Source: Jannaschia rubra
Lineage (GTDB): Bacteria > Pseudomonadota > Alphaproteobacteria > Rhodobacterales > Rhodobacteraceae
Reading direction: 5' to 3'
NCBI RefSeq assembly: GCF_001403735.1
Contig: NZ_CXPG01000020.1
Coordinates: 434,001 to 498,000 of the forward strand
Length of the DNA: 64,000 nucleotides
In this document: one piece after another, positions 35,623-44,122 of the stretch
Numbering within the stretch: the first letter of the stretch is position 1
How the letters are laid out: each line of letters opens with the position of its first letter
Program-made: the position numbers and the translations under genes
The notes under the pieces: model-generated
Told to the model about the DNA's origin: nothing
The model's database searches: none
What the model saw: the letters and a program-made list of their open reading frames with translations, nothing else

Positions 35623-37491
35623 ATGACCGAACCGACGATCCGGACGCCGCGGCAGACCGGCCCGGAGGTCATAAAGCGCTTCCTGCGCACCCTCGACGGA
35701 TCGCCCGGCGTCTATCGGATGCTGGATGCGGAAAACCGCGTTCTCTACGTCGGGAAGGCGCGCAACCTGAAGAACAGGGTTGCGAACTACACCCGCTTGC
35801 AGGGCCATTCTGCCCGGATCGCCCGCATGATCCGCGAGACGGCATCGATGATGGTGCTGACGACCGGCACGGAGCTTGAGGCGCTGCTGCTGGAGCAGAA
35901 CCTCATCAAGCAGCTCAAGCCGCGCTACAACGTGCTGCTGCGCGACGACAAATCGTTTCCGAACATCGAGGTCACGACCTCCCACGCCTTTCCGCAGATC
36001 CGCAAGCATCGCGGTCGCAAGGGGGACGGGCTGTACTTCGGGCCGTTCGCCAGCGCCGGGGCGGTCAACCGCGTCCTCAACCAGTTGCAGCGGGTCTTCC
36101 TGCTGCGCAACTGCTCCGACAGCGACTTCGAGGCGCGGACGCGGCCCTGTCTCAACTATCAGATCAAGCGGTGCAGCGGCCCCTGCGTCGGCCTGATCGA
36201 CGCCGCAGCCTATGGGGCCAGCGTCCGGGACGCGGAGCGGTTCCTGCGGGGCGAGACAACCAGCATTCAGGAAAAGCTGGCCGCCGAAATGGAAAAGGCC
36301 AGCGAGGACATGGAGTTCGAGCGGGCCGCGGCGCTGCGCGACCGCATCAAGGCCCTGACCAACGTGCAGGCGGTGCAGGGGGTGAACCCGAAGGGCGTGC
36401 CGGAGGCCGATGTGATCGGCCTGCACATGGAGGGCGGGCAGGCCTGCATCCAGGTGTTCTTCATCCGCGCCAACCAGAACTGGGGCAACCGCGACTTCTA
36501 TCCCCGCGTGGCCGAGGACATGTCGCCCGCCGAGGTGATGGAAGGCTTCATCGGCCAGTTCTACGACGGCAAGGAGCCGCCGCGGACCCTTCTTCTGTCG
36601 CATGGCGTCGAGGAGGGCGACCTGATGACGGCGGCGCTGTCCGACCGCGCCGGGCGCAAGGTGCAGATCCTGGTCCCGCAGAAGGGCGAGAAGTTCGATC
36701 TGGTGCAGGGTGCGGTGCGGAACGCCCGCGAAAGCCTGGGGCGCCGGATGTCGGAGACGGCCACGCAGACACGGCTTCTGGCCGGGCTGGCCGAGGCGTT
36801 CGAGCTGCCCGCCCCGCCGAAACGGATCGAGGTCTACGACAACTCCCACATCCAGGGCAGCTATGCGGTCGGCGCGATGATCGTCAGCGGGCCGGAGGGG
36901 CTGGAGAAATCCCAGTACCGCAAGTTCAACATCCGGGGCGACGACCTGACGCCGGGCGACGACTTCGGCATGATGTCCGAGGTGCTGACGCGGCGGTTCA
37001 AGAGGCTGCTGAAGGAAGACCCCGACCGGACCTCCGGCCTCTGGCCCGACCTTCTGCTGATCGACGGCGGCGCGGGACAAGTCAGCGCGGTCCGCAAGAT
37101 CATGACCGACATGGGCGTGGGCGACATCGCGATGGTCGGTGTGGCCAAGGGCGTCGACCGCGACCATGGCAAGGAGGAGTTCCACCGCACGGGCCATCGC
37201 CCCATGGCTCTGCGGCGCAACGATCCGGTGCTTTATTTCATTCAGCGTCTGCGGGACGAGGCGCACCGCTTCGCCATCGGGACCCACCGGGCCAAGCGCG
37301 CGAAGGCCTTCGTGTCGAACCCGCTCGACGACATCGCGGGCGTGGGACCGGGCCGCAAACGCGCGCTGCTGGCACATTTCGGCAGCGCGAAGGCCGTGTC
37401 GCGGGCAGGGCTCGTCGATCTGAAGGCGGTGGACGGTATTTCCGATGCCCTTGCCGAGACCATTCACCGGCACTTTCATGAACGCGGCTAG
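35623..37491 (+). CDS. uvrC: Excinuclease ABC subunit C
   Basis: A 622-residue nucleotide-excision-repair nuclease. The GIY-YIG domain (about 25-105) begins [20 protein letters not shown]. The UVR motif is [16 protein letters not shown] (about 227-242). The RNase H-like nuclease has the motifs [13 protein letters not shown] and [13 protein letters not shown]. The C-terminal helix-hairpin-helix pair is [16 protein letters not shown]. The ATG at 35623 is chosen over an earlier in-frame ATG at 35446 because the extra residues do not resemble UvrC. Confidence 0.96.
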   Translation: MTEPTIRTPRQTGPEVIKRFLRTLDGSPGVYRMLDAENRVLYVGKARNLKNRVANYTRLQGHSARIARMIRETASMMVLTTGTELEALLLEQNLIKQLKPRYNVLLRDDKSFPNIEVTTSHAFPQIRKHRGRKGDGLYFGPFASAGAVNRVLNQLQRVFLLRNCSDSDFEARTRPCLNYQIKRCSGPCVGLIDAAAYGASVRDAERFLRGETTSIQEKLAAEMEKASEDMEFERAAALRDRIKALTNVQAVQGVNPKGVPEADVIGLHMEGGQACIQVFFIRANQNWGNRDFYPRVAEDMSPAEVMEGFIGQFYDGKEPPRTLLLSHGVEEGDLMTAALSDRAGRKVQILVPQKGEKFDLVQGAVRNARESLGRRMSETATQTRLLAGLAEAFELPAPPKRIEVYDNSHIQGSYAVGAMIVSGPEGLEKSQYRKFNIRGDDLTPGDDFGMMSEVLTRRFKRLLKEDPDRTSGLWPDLLLIDGGAGQVSAVRKIMTDMGVGDIAMVGVAKGVDRDHGKEEFHRTGHRPMALRRNDPVLYFIQRLRDEAHRFAIGTHRAKRAKAFVSNPLDDIAGVGPGRKRALLAHFGSAKAVSRAGLVDLKAVDGISDALAETIHRHFHERG

Positions 37492-37524
37492 CGGGTCCGG
37501 GCAACCCGCGCTAGAACCGCCTGC

Positions 37525-38193
37525 ATGACCTGGACGGTACCGAACATCCTGACGGTGATCCGACTGCTCGCCGCGCCCGGCGTGGCGGTGATGTTCCTGT
37601 TCTTCGCGCGTCCCTGGGCCGACTGGTTCGCGCTCGTGCTGTTCGTCACGGCCGCCGTCACCGACTGGTTCGACGGCTATCTGGCGCGCGAATGGCAACA
37701 GGAGACGCGGTTCGGCGCCATGCTCGACCCGATCGCGGACAAGGCGATGGTGGTCATCGCGCTTCTGGTGATCACCGGCTTTTCGGGCATGAACCCCTGG
37801 ATCCTGCTGCCGGCGACGATCATCCTGTTCCGCGAGGTCTTCGTCAGCGGGCTGCGGGAGTTCCTGGGCAATACTGCCGGGCTCCTGAAGGTCACGAAAC
37901 TCGCCAAGTGGAAGACGACGGCGCAGATGATCGCCATCGCCGTCCTTTTCGCGCAGGGCGTATTCGAGCATTACCTGATCCTGCAATCCACCGGCATGGG
38001 CGACGACGTGCTGGACCGGGTCCTGCGGGGCGACATTCCCGACCAGCTCGGTCTCAAGTGGAAGTACATCGGAATGCAGGCGAGCTTCGTCCTCGGCACC
38101 GTCATCCTGTGGTTGGCGGCGGCGTTGACCGCGCTCACCGGCTGGGACTATTTCGTCAAGGCCAAGCCCTATCTCAAGGATCGACCGTCATGA
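37525..38193 (+). CDS. pgsA: CDP-diacylglycerol--glycerol-3-phosphate 3-phosphatidyltransferase
   Basis: A 222-residue inner-membrane enzyme that makes phosphatidylglycerol phosphate. The CDP-alcohol phosphotransferase motif DWFDGYLAREWQ...GAMLDPIADK holds all Asp/Gly/Arg residues of DG-x2-AR-x8-G-x3-D-x3-D. The N-terminal VPNILTVIRLLAAP is typical. Five to six membrane segments. It starts 33 bp after uvrC and overlaps moaD (ATGA). Confidence 0.96.
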   Translation: MTWTVPNILTVIRLLAAPGVAVMFLFFARPWADWFALVLFVTAAVTDWFDGYLAREWQQETRFGAMLDPIADKAMVVIALLVITGFSGMNPWILLPATIILFREVFVSGLREFLGNTAGLLKVTKLAKWKTTAQMIAIAVLFAQGVFEHYLILQSTGMGDDVLDRVLRGDIPDQLGLKWKYIGMQASFVLGTVILWLAAALTALTGWDYFVKAKPYLKDRPS

Positions 38194-38441
38194 CGCTGGA
38201 CGTCCTCTATTTCGCCTGGCTGCGCGAACGCATCGGTCTGGGCCGCGAGGTGATCGAGACCGAGGCGGCGACGGTGGCCGACCTCGTGGCGGAGCTTCGC
38301 ACGCGCGAGGAACGCTATGCCCTCGCCTTTTCGGACATGACGACGGTGCGCTGCGCCGTCGATCAGGATCTTGTCCCCCTCGACACGCCTCTGACCGGCG
38401 CGCGGGAGGTGGCCTTTTTTCCCCCGATGACAGGTGGCTGA
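38190..38441 (+). CDS. moaD: Molybdopterin synthase small subunit MoaD
   Basis: An 83-residue ubiquitin-fold sulfur carrier. N-terminal VLYFAWLRERIGL and the C-terminal AFFPPMTGG with the essential terminal Gly-Gly that is thiocarboxylated. ATGA overlap with pgsA and 8-nt overlap with moaE. Confidence 0.96.
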   Translation: MTLDVLYFAWLRERIGLGREVIETEAATVADLVAELRTREERYALAFSDMTTVRCAVDQDLVPLDTPLTGAREVAFFPPMTGG

Positions 38442-38907
38442 GGGCCCGACCCCGCGTATCGTCGTGGCCGAGGCGGATTTCGACCTCGGGACCGAGGCCG
38501 GGCGGCTCGAGGACGGCCCCGACACGGGCGCCGTCGTGACCTTCACCGGCCGGGTGCGCGACGTGCCGGGCGACGCGGACGCATCGCTCGACCACATGCT
38601 GATCGAGCATTATCCCGGCATGACCGAACGTGCCCTGACCGATATGGCCCGTCAGGCGGCCGAACGCTGGCCCCTGTCGGGCGTGACGATCATCCACCGG
38701 CACGGGCGCCTGGCCCCCGGCGACCGCATCATGATGGTCGCCACGGCGTCGCGGCACCGAGATGCCGCCTTCGACGCGGCGGCCTTCCTGATGGACTATC
38801 TCAAGTCGCGCGCCCCTTTCTGGAAAAAGGAAGTGACGGCCGACGGCGCCATCTGGGTCGACGCACGCGAAACCGACGAGGCGGCGCTGGATCGCTGGAT
38901 CGACTGA
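38434..38907 (+). CDS. moaE: Molybdopterin synthase catalytic subunit MoaE
   Basis: A 157-residue protein that inserts two sulfurs into precursor Z with MoaD. Seen: VTFTGRVRDVPG, LDHMLIEHYPGMTE, VTIIHRHGRLAPGDRIMMV, and the catalytic Lys region LKSRAPFWKKE. GTG start inside the moaD end. Its stop is 7 bp from the convergent Hint-gene stop. Confidence 0.96.
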   Translation: MAEGPTPRIVVAEADFDLGTEAGRLEDGPDTGAVVTFTGRVRDVPGDADASLDHMLIEHYPGMTERALTDMARQAAERWPLSGVTIIHRHGRLAPGDRIMMVATASRHRDAAFDAAAFLMDYLKSRAPFWKKEVTADGAIWVDARETDEAALDRWID

Positions 38908-38914
38908 CCGCGCG

Positions 38915-39907
38915 TCAGCGGGCCGAGGCGCGGCGCAGGATCTCGGCCGCGTTCAGCCCGTCCAGATCGGCGGCATTCGGTTCCACCCCATGATGATGTC
39001 TGTGCGTGCGTCCGCGCATGCTGCGGGTCAGGTCGCGGGCCAGATCCTCACCCATCCCGGCGAGGTTCTCGGGCGAGACCAGCAGGCTCTCGGCCGGGAT
39101 GCCTTCGACATAGATGATCTCATGGGCGTCGAACAGCAGATGGAAATAGTCGACGTGCCCATCCTCGTCGCGGACGATGGTGTCGCCGTTGACCAGATGC
39201 CGGGCCCGCAGCAAAACCTCCGCCCGGCCCGCCCCGATGGCATCGTGCCGCTGATAGATGAACAGCCGGTGGTCGGGCGACAGCCGCAGGTCGTTCGTGT
39301 TGTTGAGCGCGCCGGCCGCGATCACCACCGGCGCGTTGGAGCCTTCGGCCCGCACGGTCTGCGTGCCGATCCAGCGGACCGGCTGCGCCCCGTTGTCGCG
39401 GGTCAGGACGCGGTCGCCCGGCGCCAGATCCTCGACCCGGACCTGAAGCCCGTTCGCCATCGTGACCCGCGTGCCGCGCGCGAAACTGACCTGCGAGACA
39501 TGTCCCAATTCGCCCGCGACCGGTTTGGACGCGATGAGTGTGTACTCGTCCGACGATGACAACGGACCCAGCGGCAGGGCCAGTCGCGCCCCGCCCACGT
39601 CGAGCACCAGAACCTCGACCGTGGCCCCCCGCTCGCCCATGATCTGGTGACGCGCGAGCGGCAGGACGGCCTGCCCGGGGACGCCAACCGATGACCCGCC
39701 GGTCACCGCCATACCCGCGCCTTGTCGGGCGATCACGAGTTCCCGCGACACCGATCCGGGACGGAGGACATAGACGTCGCCTGCCACGACATCCCCCATC
39801 CCACCCATGGGGTCGCCCATCAGCGCGCCGGTTTCAACGCGGAGCGCATCGGCCGGGTAGACCATGCAGCGGCTGAGGCCGGTGCGGGGGGACGCGGAAC
39901 TTGCCAT
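38915..39907 (-). CDS. Hint-domain protein with a Ser at the usual Cys1 position
   Basis: A 330-residue protein. The N-terminal part (about 1-165) resembles repeats found in Rhodobacterales Hint proteins. A Hint/Hedgehog-intein-type domain begins near residue 130: SFARGTRVTMANG, VEDLAPGDRVLTRDNG, QPVRWIGTQTV, LSPDHRLFIYQ and LVNGDTIVRD. The expected nucleophile Cys of CFxxGTxI is replaced by Ser. The C terminus is His-rich. Start uncertain: ATG at 39905-39907 or 39989-39991; neither has a good ribosome binding site. Confidence 0.8.
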   Translation of the reverse strand: MASSASPRTGLSRCMVYPADALRVETGALMGDPMGGMGDVVAGDVYVLRPGSVSRELVIARQGAGMAVTGGSSVGVPGQAVLPLARHQIMGERGATVEVLVLDVGGARLALPLGPLSSSDEYTLIASKPVAGELGHVSQVSFARGTRVTMANGLQVRVEDLAPGDRVLTRDNGAQPVRWIGTQTVRAEGSNAPVVIAAGALNNTNDLRLSPDHRLFIYQRHDAIGAGRAEVLLRARHLVNGDTIVRDEDGHVDYFHLLFDAHEIIYVEGIPAESLLVSPENLAGMGEDLARDLTRSMRGRTHRHHHGVEPNAADLDGLNAAEILRRASAR

Positions 39908-40051
39908 ACGCGCAGTATGCGCCCGAAAGCCGGGCGAAAACAGGGCAGGCGCGGTCCCGTGGCGGCCATAGTTCGCCCACGCGCGGATCATTGCCGGTGA
40001 TCCCCGCGTCGCCCGGTGCTAGGTCTGCGGGGACAATCAGGGGAGGTAGCG

Positions 40052-40831
40052 ATGGATCTGGGAATCAGGGGCAAACGGGCGCTGGTCTGCGCTTCGTCCA
40101 AGGGGCTGGGGCTGGGCTGTGCCGCCGGCTTGGCCGAAGCGGGGGTGGATCTGGTGATGAACGCGCGCGGGGCCGATGCGCTGGAATCCGCTGCCGAAGA
40201 CCTGCGGGCGCGTCACGGCGTCCGCATCGTCACCGTCGCCGCCGACATCACCACGGCCGATGGCCGGGCCGAGGTGCTGGAGGCCGCAGCCTCGCCCGAC
40301 ATCCTGATCACCAATGCGGGCGGCCCGCCGCCGGGCAACTGGTCCGACTGGGACCGCGACGATTTCATCGCGGCGCTGGATGCCAACATGTTGACGCCCA
40401 TCGCGCTGATGAAAGCCTGCCTGCCCGCGATGATGGACCGGGGCTGGGGCAGGGTGGTCAATATCACCTCGCAATCGGTCAAGGCGCCGATCGCCGCACT
40501 GGGCCTGTCGAACACGGCGCGCACGGGTCTCACCGGTTATGTCGCGGGGACCGCGCGGCAGGTGGCGCCGTCGGGGGTGACGATCAACAACCTGCTGCCG
40601 GGCATTCACGCGACCAGCCGGGCCGACAGCCTGGACCGGGGCGTGGCCGAGGCGCAGGGATTGTCGCTGGAAGATGCGCGGGCACAGCGCGAGAAGACGA
40701 TCCCCGCGCGGCGCTACGGCACGCCGGAGGAGTTCGGCGCGGCCTGCGCGTTCCTCTGCTCCCGGCACGCAGGGTTTATCGTGGGGCAGAACGTCCTGCT
40801 GGACGGGGGCGCGACGAACGCAACGATCTGA
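40052..40831 (+). CDS. Atypical SDR oxidoreductase (BKR-like, catalytic Tyr/Lys not conserved)
   Basis: A 259-residue SDR-fold protein. The nucleotide motif is CASSKGLGLG, and NAGGPPPG follows the fourth strand. Where YxxxK is expected the sequence is LSNTARTGLTG, so Tyr becomes Ser and Lys becomes Arg. This matches an atypical BKR-like SDR subgroup. Named 3-oxoacyl-ACP reductase by similarity, but activity is doubtful. A perfect GGGAGGT ribosome binding site at 40041-40047 fixes the ATG. Its 3' end overlaps the convergent TspO-like gene by 56 bp. Confidence 0.88.
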   Translation: MDLGIRGKRALVCASSKGLGLGCAAGLAEAGVDLVMNARGADALESAAEDLRARHGVRIVTVAADITTADGRAEVLEAAASPDILITNAGGPPPGNWSDWDRDDFIAALDANMLTPIALMKACLPAMMDRGWGRVVNITSQSVKAPIAALGLSNTARTGLTGYVAGTARQVAPSGVTINNLLPGIHATSRADSLDRGVAEAQGLSLEDARAQREKTIPARRYGTPEEFGAACAFLCSRHAGFIVGQNVLLDGGATNATI

Positions 40832-41516
40832 GGCGGAGAAGCGTCAGGGCGGCCACGAGAACGGCCGCACCCACGGCCAGCATCCCTACGAGGGTCGCCC
40901 CGTCGCGCACCGTCACGGCGATCAGCGCCCAGACCACCGCCGCTCCGTACATCAGCGACGGCCGGGCACGCAGCAGGACGACGGTGATGGCGAGGGCCAG
41001 GGCCAGCATGGCGACCGACCAGCCCACCGGACCGAAGGGTGGAATCGCGAAACCGATAAGCAGCGTGCCGAGCGACACGCAGGACGCCGCCGTCAGCCAT
41101 CCGGCGTAGAGGCCGACCGGCGCGCGAAGCAGCCAGAGGTCGCGCTGCGGCGTGCGGATCAGCCCGGCCAGCGCCGCGGCCAGCATCGCCCAGATAAGCA
41201 CCGTTGCCCAGAGCGGCGACACCAGCGCCACCGGCAGCCAGACCGAGCCGATGCCGATGCTGATGATGAGTGGCAGGCGTGTCGCGTCCCACTCCGCGTC
41301 GAGATCGCGCCGGATGAGCCCGAACCCCGCCATCACGATGAGCCAGAGATAGATCACCCCCCACAGCGCAAAGGCGTAGCCCGCGGGCAGGATCGGGGGG
41401 TCCTGTTCCAGGGCCGGGAACTGCGACGGCTCGTAGCCGCCGAAGCCGGGGACCATGAGGGGCGAGGCCGCGAAGGCCAGCGCCACGACGAGGAGGAGGA
41501 CGGCTTTGATCTTCAT
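40776..41516 (-). CDS. TspO/MBR-like membrane protein
   Basis: A 246-residue integral membrane protein with about eight hydrophobic segments and many Trp residues. AGYAFALWGVIYLWLIVMAG resembles the TspO W-x-P-x-W/ALW-IY core, and LYAGWLTAA fits a later helix. Bacterial TspO is usually about 160 residues; this longer form is common in Rhodobacterales and often called tryptophan-rich sensory protein. Function (tetrapyrrole or light response) is only inferred. The C-terminal Arg-rich tail lies over the SDR gene. Confidence 0.68.
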   Translation of the reverse strand: MKIKAVLLLVVALAFAASPLMVPGFGGYEPSQFPALEQDPPILPAGYAFALWGVIYLWLIVMAGFGLIRRDLDAEWDATRLPLIISIGIGSVWLPVALVSPLWATVLIWAMLAAALAGLIRTPQRDLWLLRAPVGLYAGWLTAASCVSLGTLLIGFAIPPFGPVGWSVAMLALALAITVVLLRARPSLMYGAAVVWALIAVTVRDGATLVGMLAVGAAVLVAALTLLRLRSLRSSRPRPAGRSAPR

Positions 41517-41578
41517 CCCCCGGACCTAGGCCGGCCGTTCGTCGGGCCAAGGGGCGCCGCGCGGGCGCCTCCGCCGCG

Positions 41579-43036
41579 TCATTCGGTCCAGCGGACTTCC
41601 GACAGGTCGTTCGCCTGCGTCGGCGCATTCTCCCAAAGCCCTTCCAGACGTGCATCGGCCACGCCGGTCTTGGCAAGCTGGAACAGGAAGGCGTTGACGT
41701 GGTCGTCCGCGATCATCTCCTGCGCCTGCTGCAGGAGGGCGCTGCGCTCGGCCGGGTCGGTGGCGGTCTCGGCGTTCTCCATCAGGGCCTGGAACTCCGG
41801 GTTGTCGTACTGGAAATAATAATCCGGCCGGGCATAGATGTTGATGTCCATGGGTTCGGTGTGGCTGACAATGGTCAGGTCGAAGTCCTTCCCCTTGAAA
41901 ACCTGCTCCAGCCATTGCGCCCATTCGAGGTTCGTCACCTCGGTCTCGATCCCGACCTCGCGCAGCTGGCTCGCCACGATCTCGCCGCCCCGACGGGCAT
42001 AGCTGGGCGGCGGCAGGGCCAGGCGCAGCTTCAGGTCGCTCGCCCCCGCCTCCTCCAGCAGGGCGCGGGCCCTGTCGGGGTCATGGGGCGCCCGGCCGGT
42101 CAGATCGACGTAGTCGGGGTTGTGGGGGGCGAAATGGCTGCCGATGGGGGTGCCATAGCCGAACATGGCGCCGTCGATTATTTCCTGCCGGTCGACGGCG
42201 CGGGCGATGGCCTCGCGGATGCGCGGATCGGTGACGACGGCGTTGTTGATGGCCAGGATCGTCTCGCCCTCGGTCGATCCGACGATGACGGTGAAGCGCG
42301 GATCCGCTGCAAAGCTGCTCAGCGTCTCGGGGGCGGGAAAGTTCGGAAAGGCATCGATGTCGCCTGCCATCATCGCCGAAAAGGCCGCATTGGGATCGGA
42401 GATGAACCGGAACACCGCGCTCTCCAGCGCCGGTGCCTCGCCCCAGTAGTCGTCGTAGCGCGTCAGTTCCACCCGGTCGCCCTGCACCCAGTTGGCAAAG
42501 CGGAACGGGCCGGTGCCCACGGGATCGGTCGCGTTCGTCTCTGCGCTTTCGGGCGCCACGATCACCGCATCGCCCCACGCCAGGTTGAAGCCAAGGTTTC
42601 CGTTGGGCGCGCCGAGTGTGATGCGGACGGTCTGGGGGTCGACGGCCTCGACCGTCTCGATCCCCTCGAACAGGGCCTTCTGCGCGTTGACGGAGTCCTC
42701 CGCCCGCGCCCGGCCGAGCGAGAAGACCACGTCGTCGGCGTCCATGGAGGTGCCGTCATGGAACGTCACGCCCTCGCGGAGGTGAAATGTCCAGACGGTG
42801 CCGTCTTCGGACACGTCCCAGCTTTCGGCGAGGCCGGGCTGGATCGAGCCGTCGGGGCCGAAGCGGGTCAGCCCCTCGAACACGTTGGCATAGACGACCT
42901 CGTCGATGGCGGCGGCGGCGCCTGCCGTGGGGTCGAGGTTCGGCGGCTCCAGCACCATGCCGATGGCGATGTCCGTCTGTTGGGCCATCGCGGTTGTGGT
43001 CATCAGCGCAAGCGCCGCGGCGGTTCTGAGCAGCAT
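41579..43036 (-). CDS. ABC transporter substrate-binding protein (peptide/DppA family)
   Basis: A 485-residue extracytoplasmic binding protein of family 5. The signal peptide is about 1-18 (LLRTAAALALMTTTAMAQ). Body motifs: LDPTAGAAAAIDEVVYANVF, GLAESWDVSEDGTVWTFHLR, and the C-terminal MDINIYARPDYYFQYDNPE. The ATG at 43034-43036 has GGAGGAT upstream. No permease or ATPase is adjacent, so its transporter must be elsewhere. Confidence 0.93.
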   Translation of the reverse strand: MLLRTAAALALMTTTAMAQQTDIAIGMVLEPPNLDPTAGAAAAIDEVVYANVFEGLTRFGPDGSIQPGLAESWDVSEDGTVWTFHLREGVTFHDGTSMDADDVVFSLGRARAEDSVNAQKALFEGIETVEAVDPQTVRITLGAPNGNLGFNLAWGDAVIVAPESAETNATDPVGTGPFRFANWVQGDRVELTRYDDYWGEAPALESAVFRFISDPNAAFSAMMAGDIDAFPNFPAPETLSSFAADPRFTVIVGSTEGETILAINNAVVTDPRIREAIARAVDRQEIIDGAMFGYGTPIGSHFAPHNPDYVDLTGRAPHDPDRARALLEEAGASDLKLRLALPPPSYARRGGEIVASQLREVGIETEVTNLEWAQWLEQVFKGKDFDLTIVSHTEPMDINIYARPDYYFQYDNPEFQALMENAETATDPAERSALLQQAQEMIADDHVNAFLFQLAKTGVADARLEGLWENAPTQANDLSEVRWTE

Positions 43037-43105
43037 GTCGGTATCCTCCCCCGTTGTCGGCGCCACGTTAGGCGCGGGGACGGGCGGGGGGCAAGCGTCC
43101 GATCC

Positions 43106-43750
43106 TCAATCGAGGATTGCGGGAAAGGCTTCGCACAGGTCGCGCAGCACGCAGGTCGGGCAGAGCGGCGCCCGCGCGCGGCAGGTCCGCTTGCCATGGG
43201 TCAGGAGGAGCAGGTGCCCGTCCGACAGAAATCCGTCCGGGATGCGCGCTTCGAGCGATGCGGCCGTCTGCGCCTCGGTCTTGCCATGGGCCAGGCCCGT
43301 GCGGTTGCAGACGCGGTGAACGTGCGTGTCGACGGCCACGGTGTCCTGACCGAAGGTGAAGTGCAGCACGATGTCCGCGCATTTCCGGCCCACGCCCGGC
43401 AGCGACATCAGCCCCTTGCGCGTCTGCGGAACGGTCCCGCCGTGCTCGTCGATCAGCGCACGGCACATCCGGCGCAGGTTGCGCGCCTTGACGTTATAAA
43501 GCCCGGCGGGACGGATCGCGTCGACGATCCGCTCCTCAGGCAGGTCGAGGATGCCTTGCGGCGTATCGGCCAGCGCGAACAGCGCCTTCGAGGCGGCCGC
43601 CGTGTTGCGGTCGAGGCTCTGCGCCGACAGCAGGCAGGACACGACCGACCGGAACGCGTCGCGACCGCCCTTGGCCTGCGGTTTGGGCGCATCGGGCAGT
43701 TCGGCGCGCAGCCGTTTCATCAACTCGAACCGTTGGTCTTCGTCCAGCAT
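43106..43750 (-). CDS. nth: Endonuclease III (DNA glycosylase/AP lyase)
   Basis: A 214-residue HhH-GPD enzyme. The helix-hairpin-helix LPGVGRKCADIVL contains the catalytic Lys, and VDTHVHRVCNRTGL the catalytic Asp. The [4Fe-4S] loop is Cys190-x6-Cys197-x2-Cys200-x5-Cys206. The AQSLDRNT segment replaces the usual AQATDxxV. Removes oxidised pyrimidines in base excision repair. Confidence 0.95.
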   Translation of the reverse strand: MLDEDQRFELMKRLRAELPDAPKPQAKGGRDAFRSVVSCLLSAQSLDRNTAAASKALFALADTPQGILDLPEERIVDAIRPAGLYNVKARNLRRMCRALIDEHGGTVPQTRKGLMSLPGVGRKCADIVLHFTFGQDTVAVDTHVHRVCNRTGLAHGKTEAQTAASLEARIPDGFLSDGHLLLLTHGKRTCRARAPLCPTCVLRDLCEAFPAILD

Positions 43751-43756
43751 CCCGCC

Positions 43757-44119
43757 TCAGCTAGCACCGTGGCCTATCGCGTCGAGATAGGTCCGAACGG
43801 CGGTCTGGACATGGCGAAACCGGTCGCCGCCCAGATGCTTGCCGCCGAACCATCGCGTCACCACGACGACATGATTGCGCAGCCCCTCGCGCTCCAGCAT
43901 CCGCAGGATCACCATGCCGGCACCCGCCTCGCCGTCGTCGGCCTTGACCGGGCCGTTCGCGCCGATAAGCGCCCAGGTATTGTGCGTGGCGCGCGCGAAC
44001 TTCTTGTCGCCGCAGAGGTCGCGCACCAGATCGCGGGCCGCATCGGCGTCGTGAGCCGGGCCGCCCGTCACGGCATAGCGGCTGCCCCGGTCGTTGATGT
44101 CGAGGTGGATCGTCCGCAC
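43757..44119 (-). CDS. Short YigZ/IMPACT-domain protein
   Basis: A 120-residue protein with only the UPF0029 (IMPACT N-terminal) domain: ATHNTWALIGANG, ADDGEAGAGMVILRML, VVVVTRWFGGKHLGGDRF, and VQTAVRTYL. Classical YigZ proteins are about 200 residues with a second domain. GTG start; lies 3 bp after the M20 gene and 6 bp before nth in reading order, so they may be co-transcribed. Confidence 0.85.
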   Translation of the reverse strand: MRTIHLDINDRGSRYAVTGGPAHDADAARDLVRDLCGDKKFARATHNTWALIGANGPVKADDGEAGAGMVILRMLEREGLRNHVVVVTRWFGGKHLGGDRFRHVQTAVRTYLDAIGHGAS

Positions 44120-44122
44120 ACC

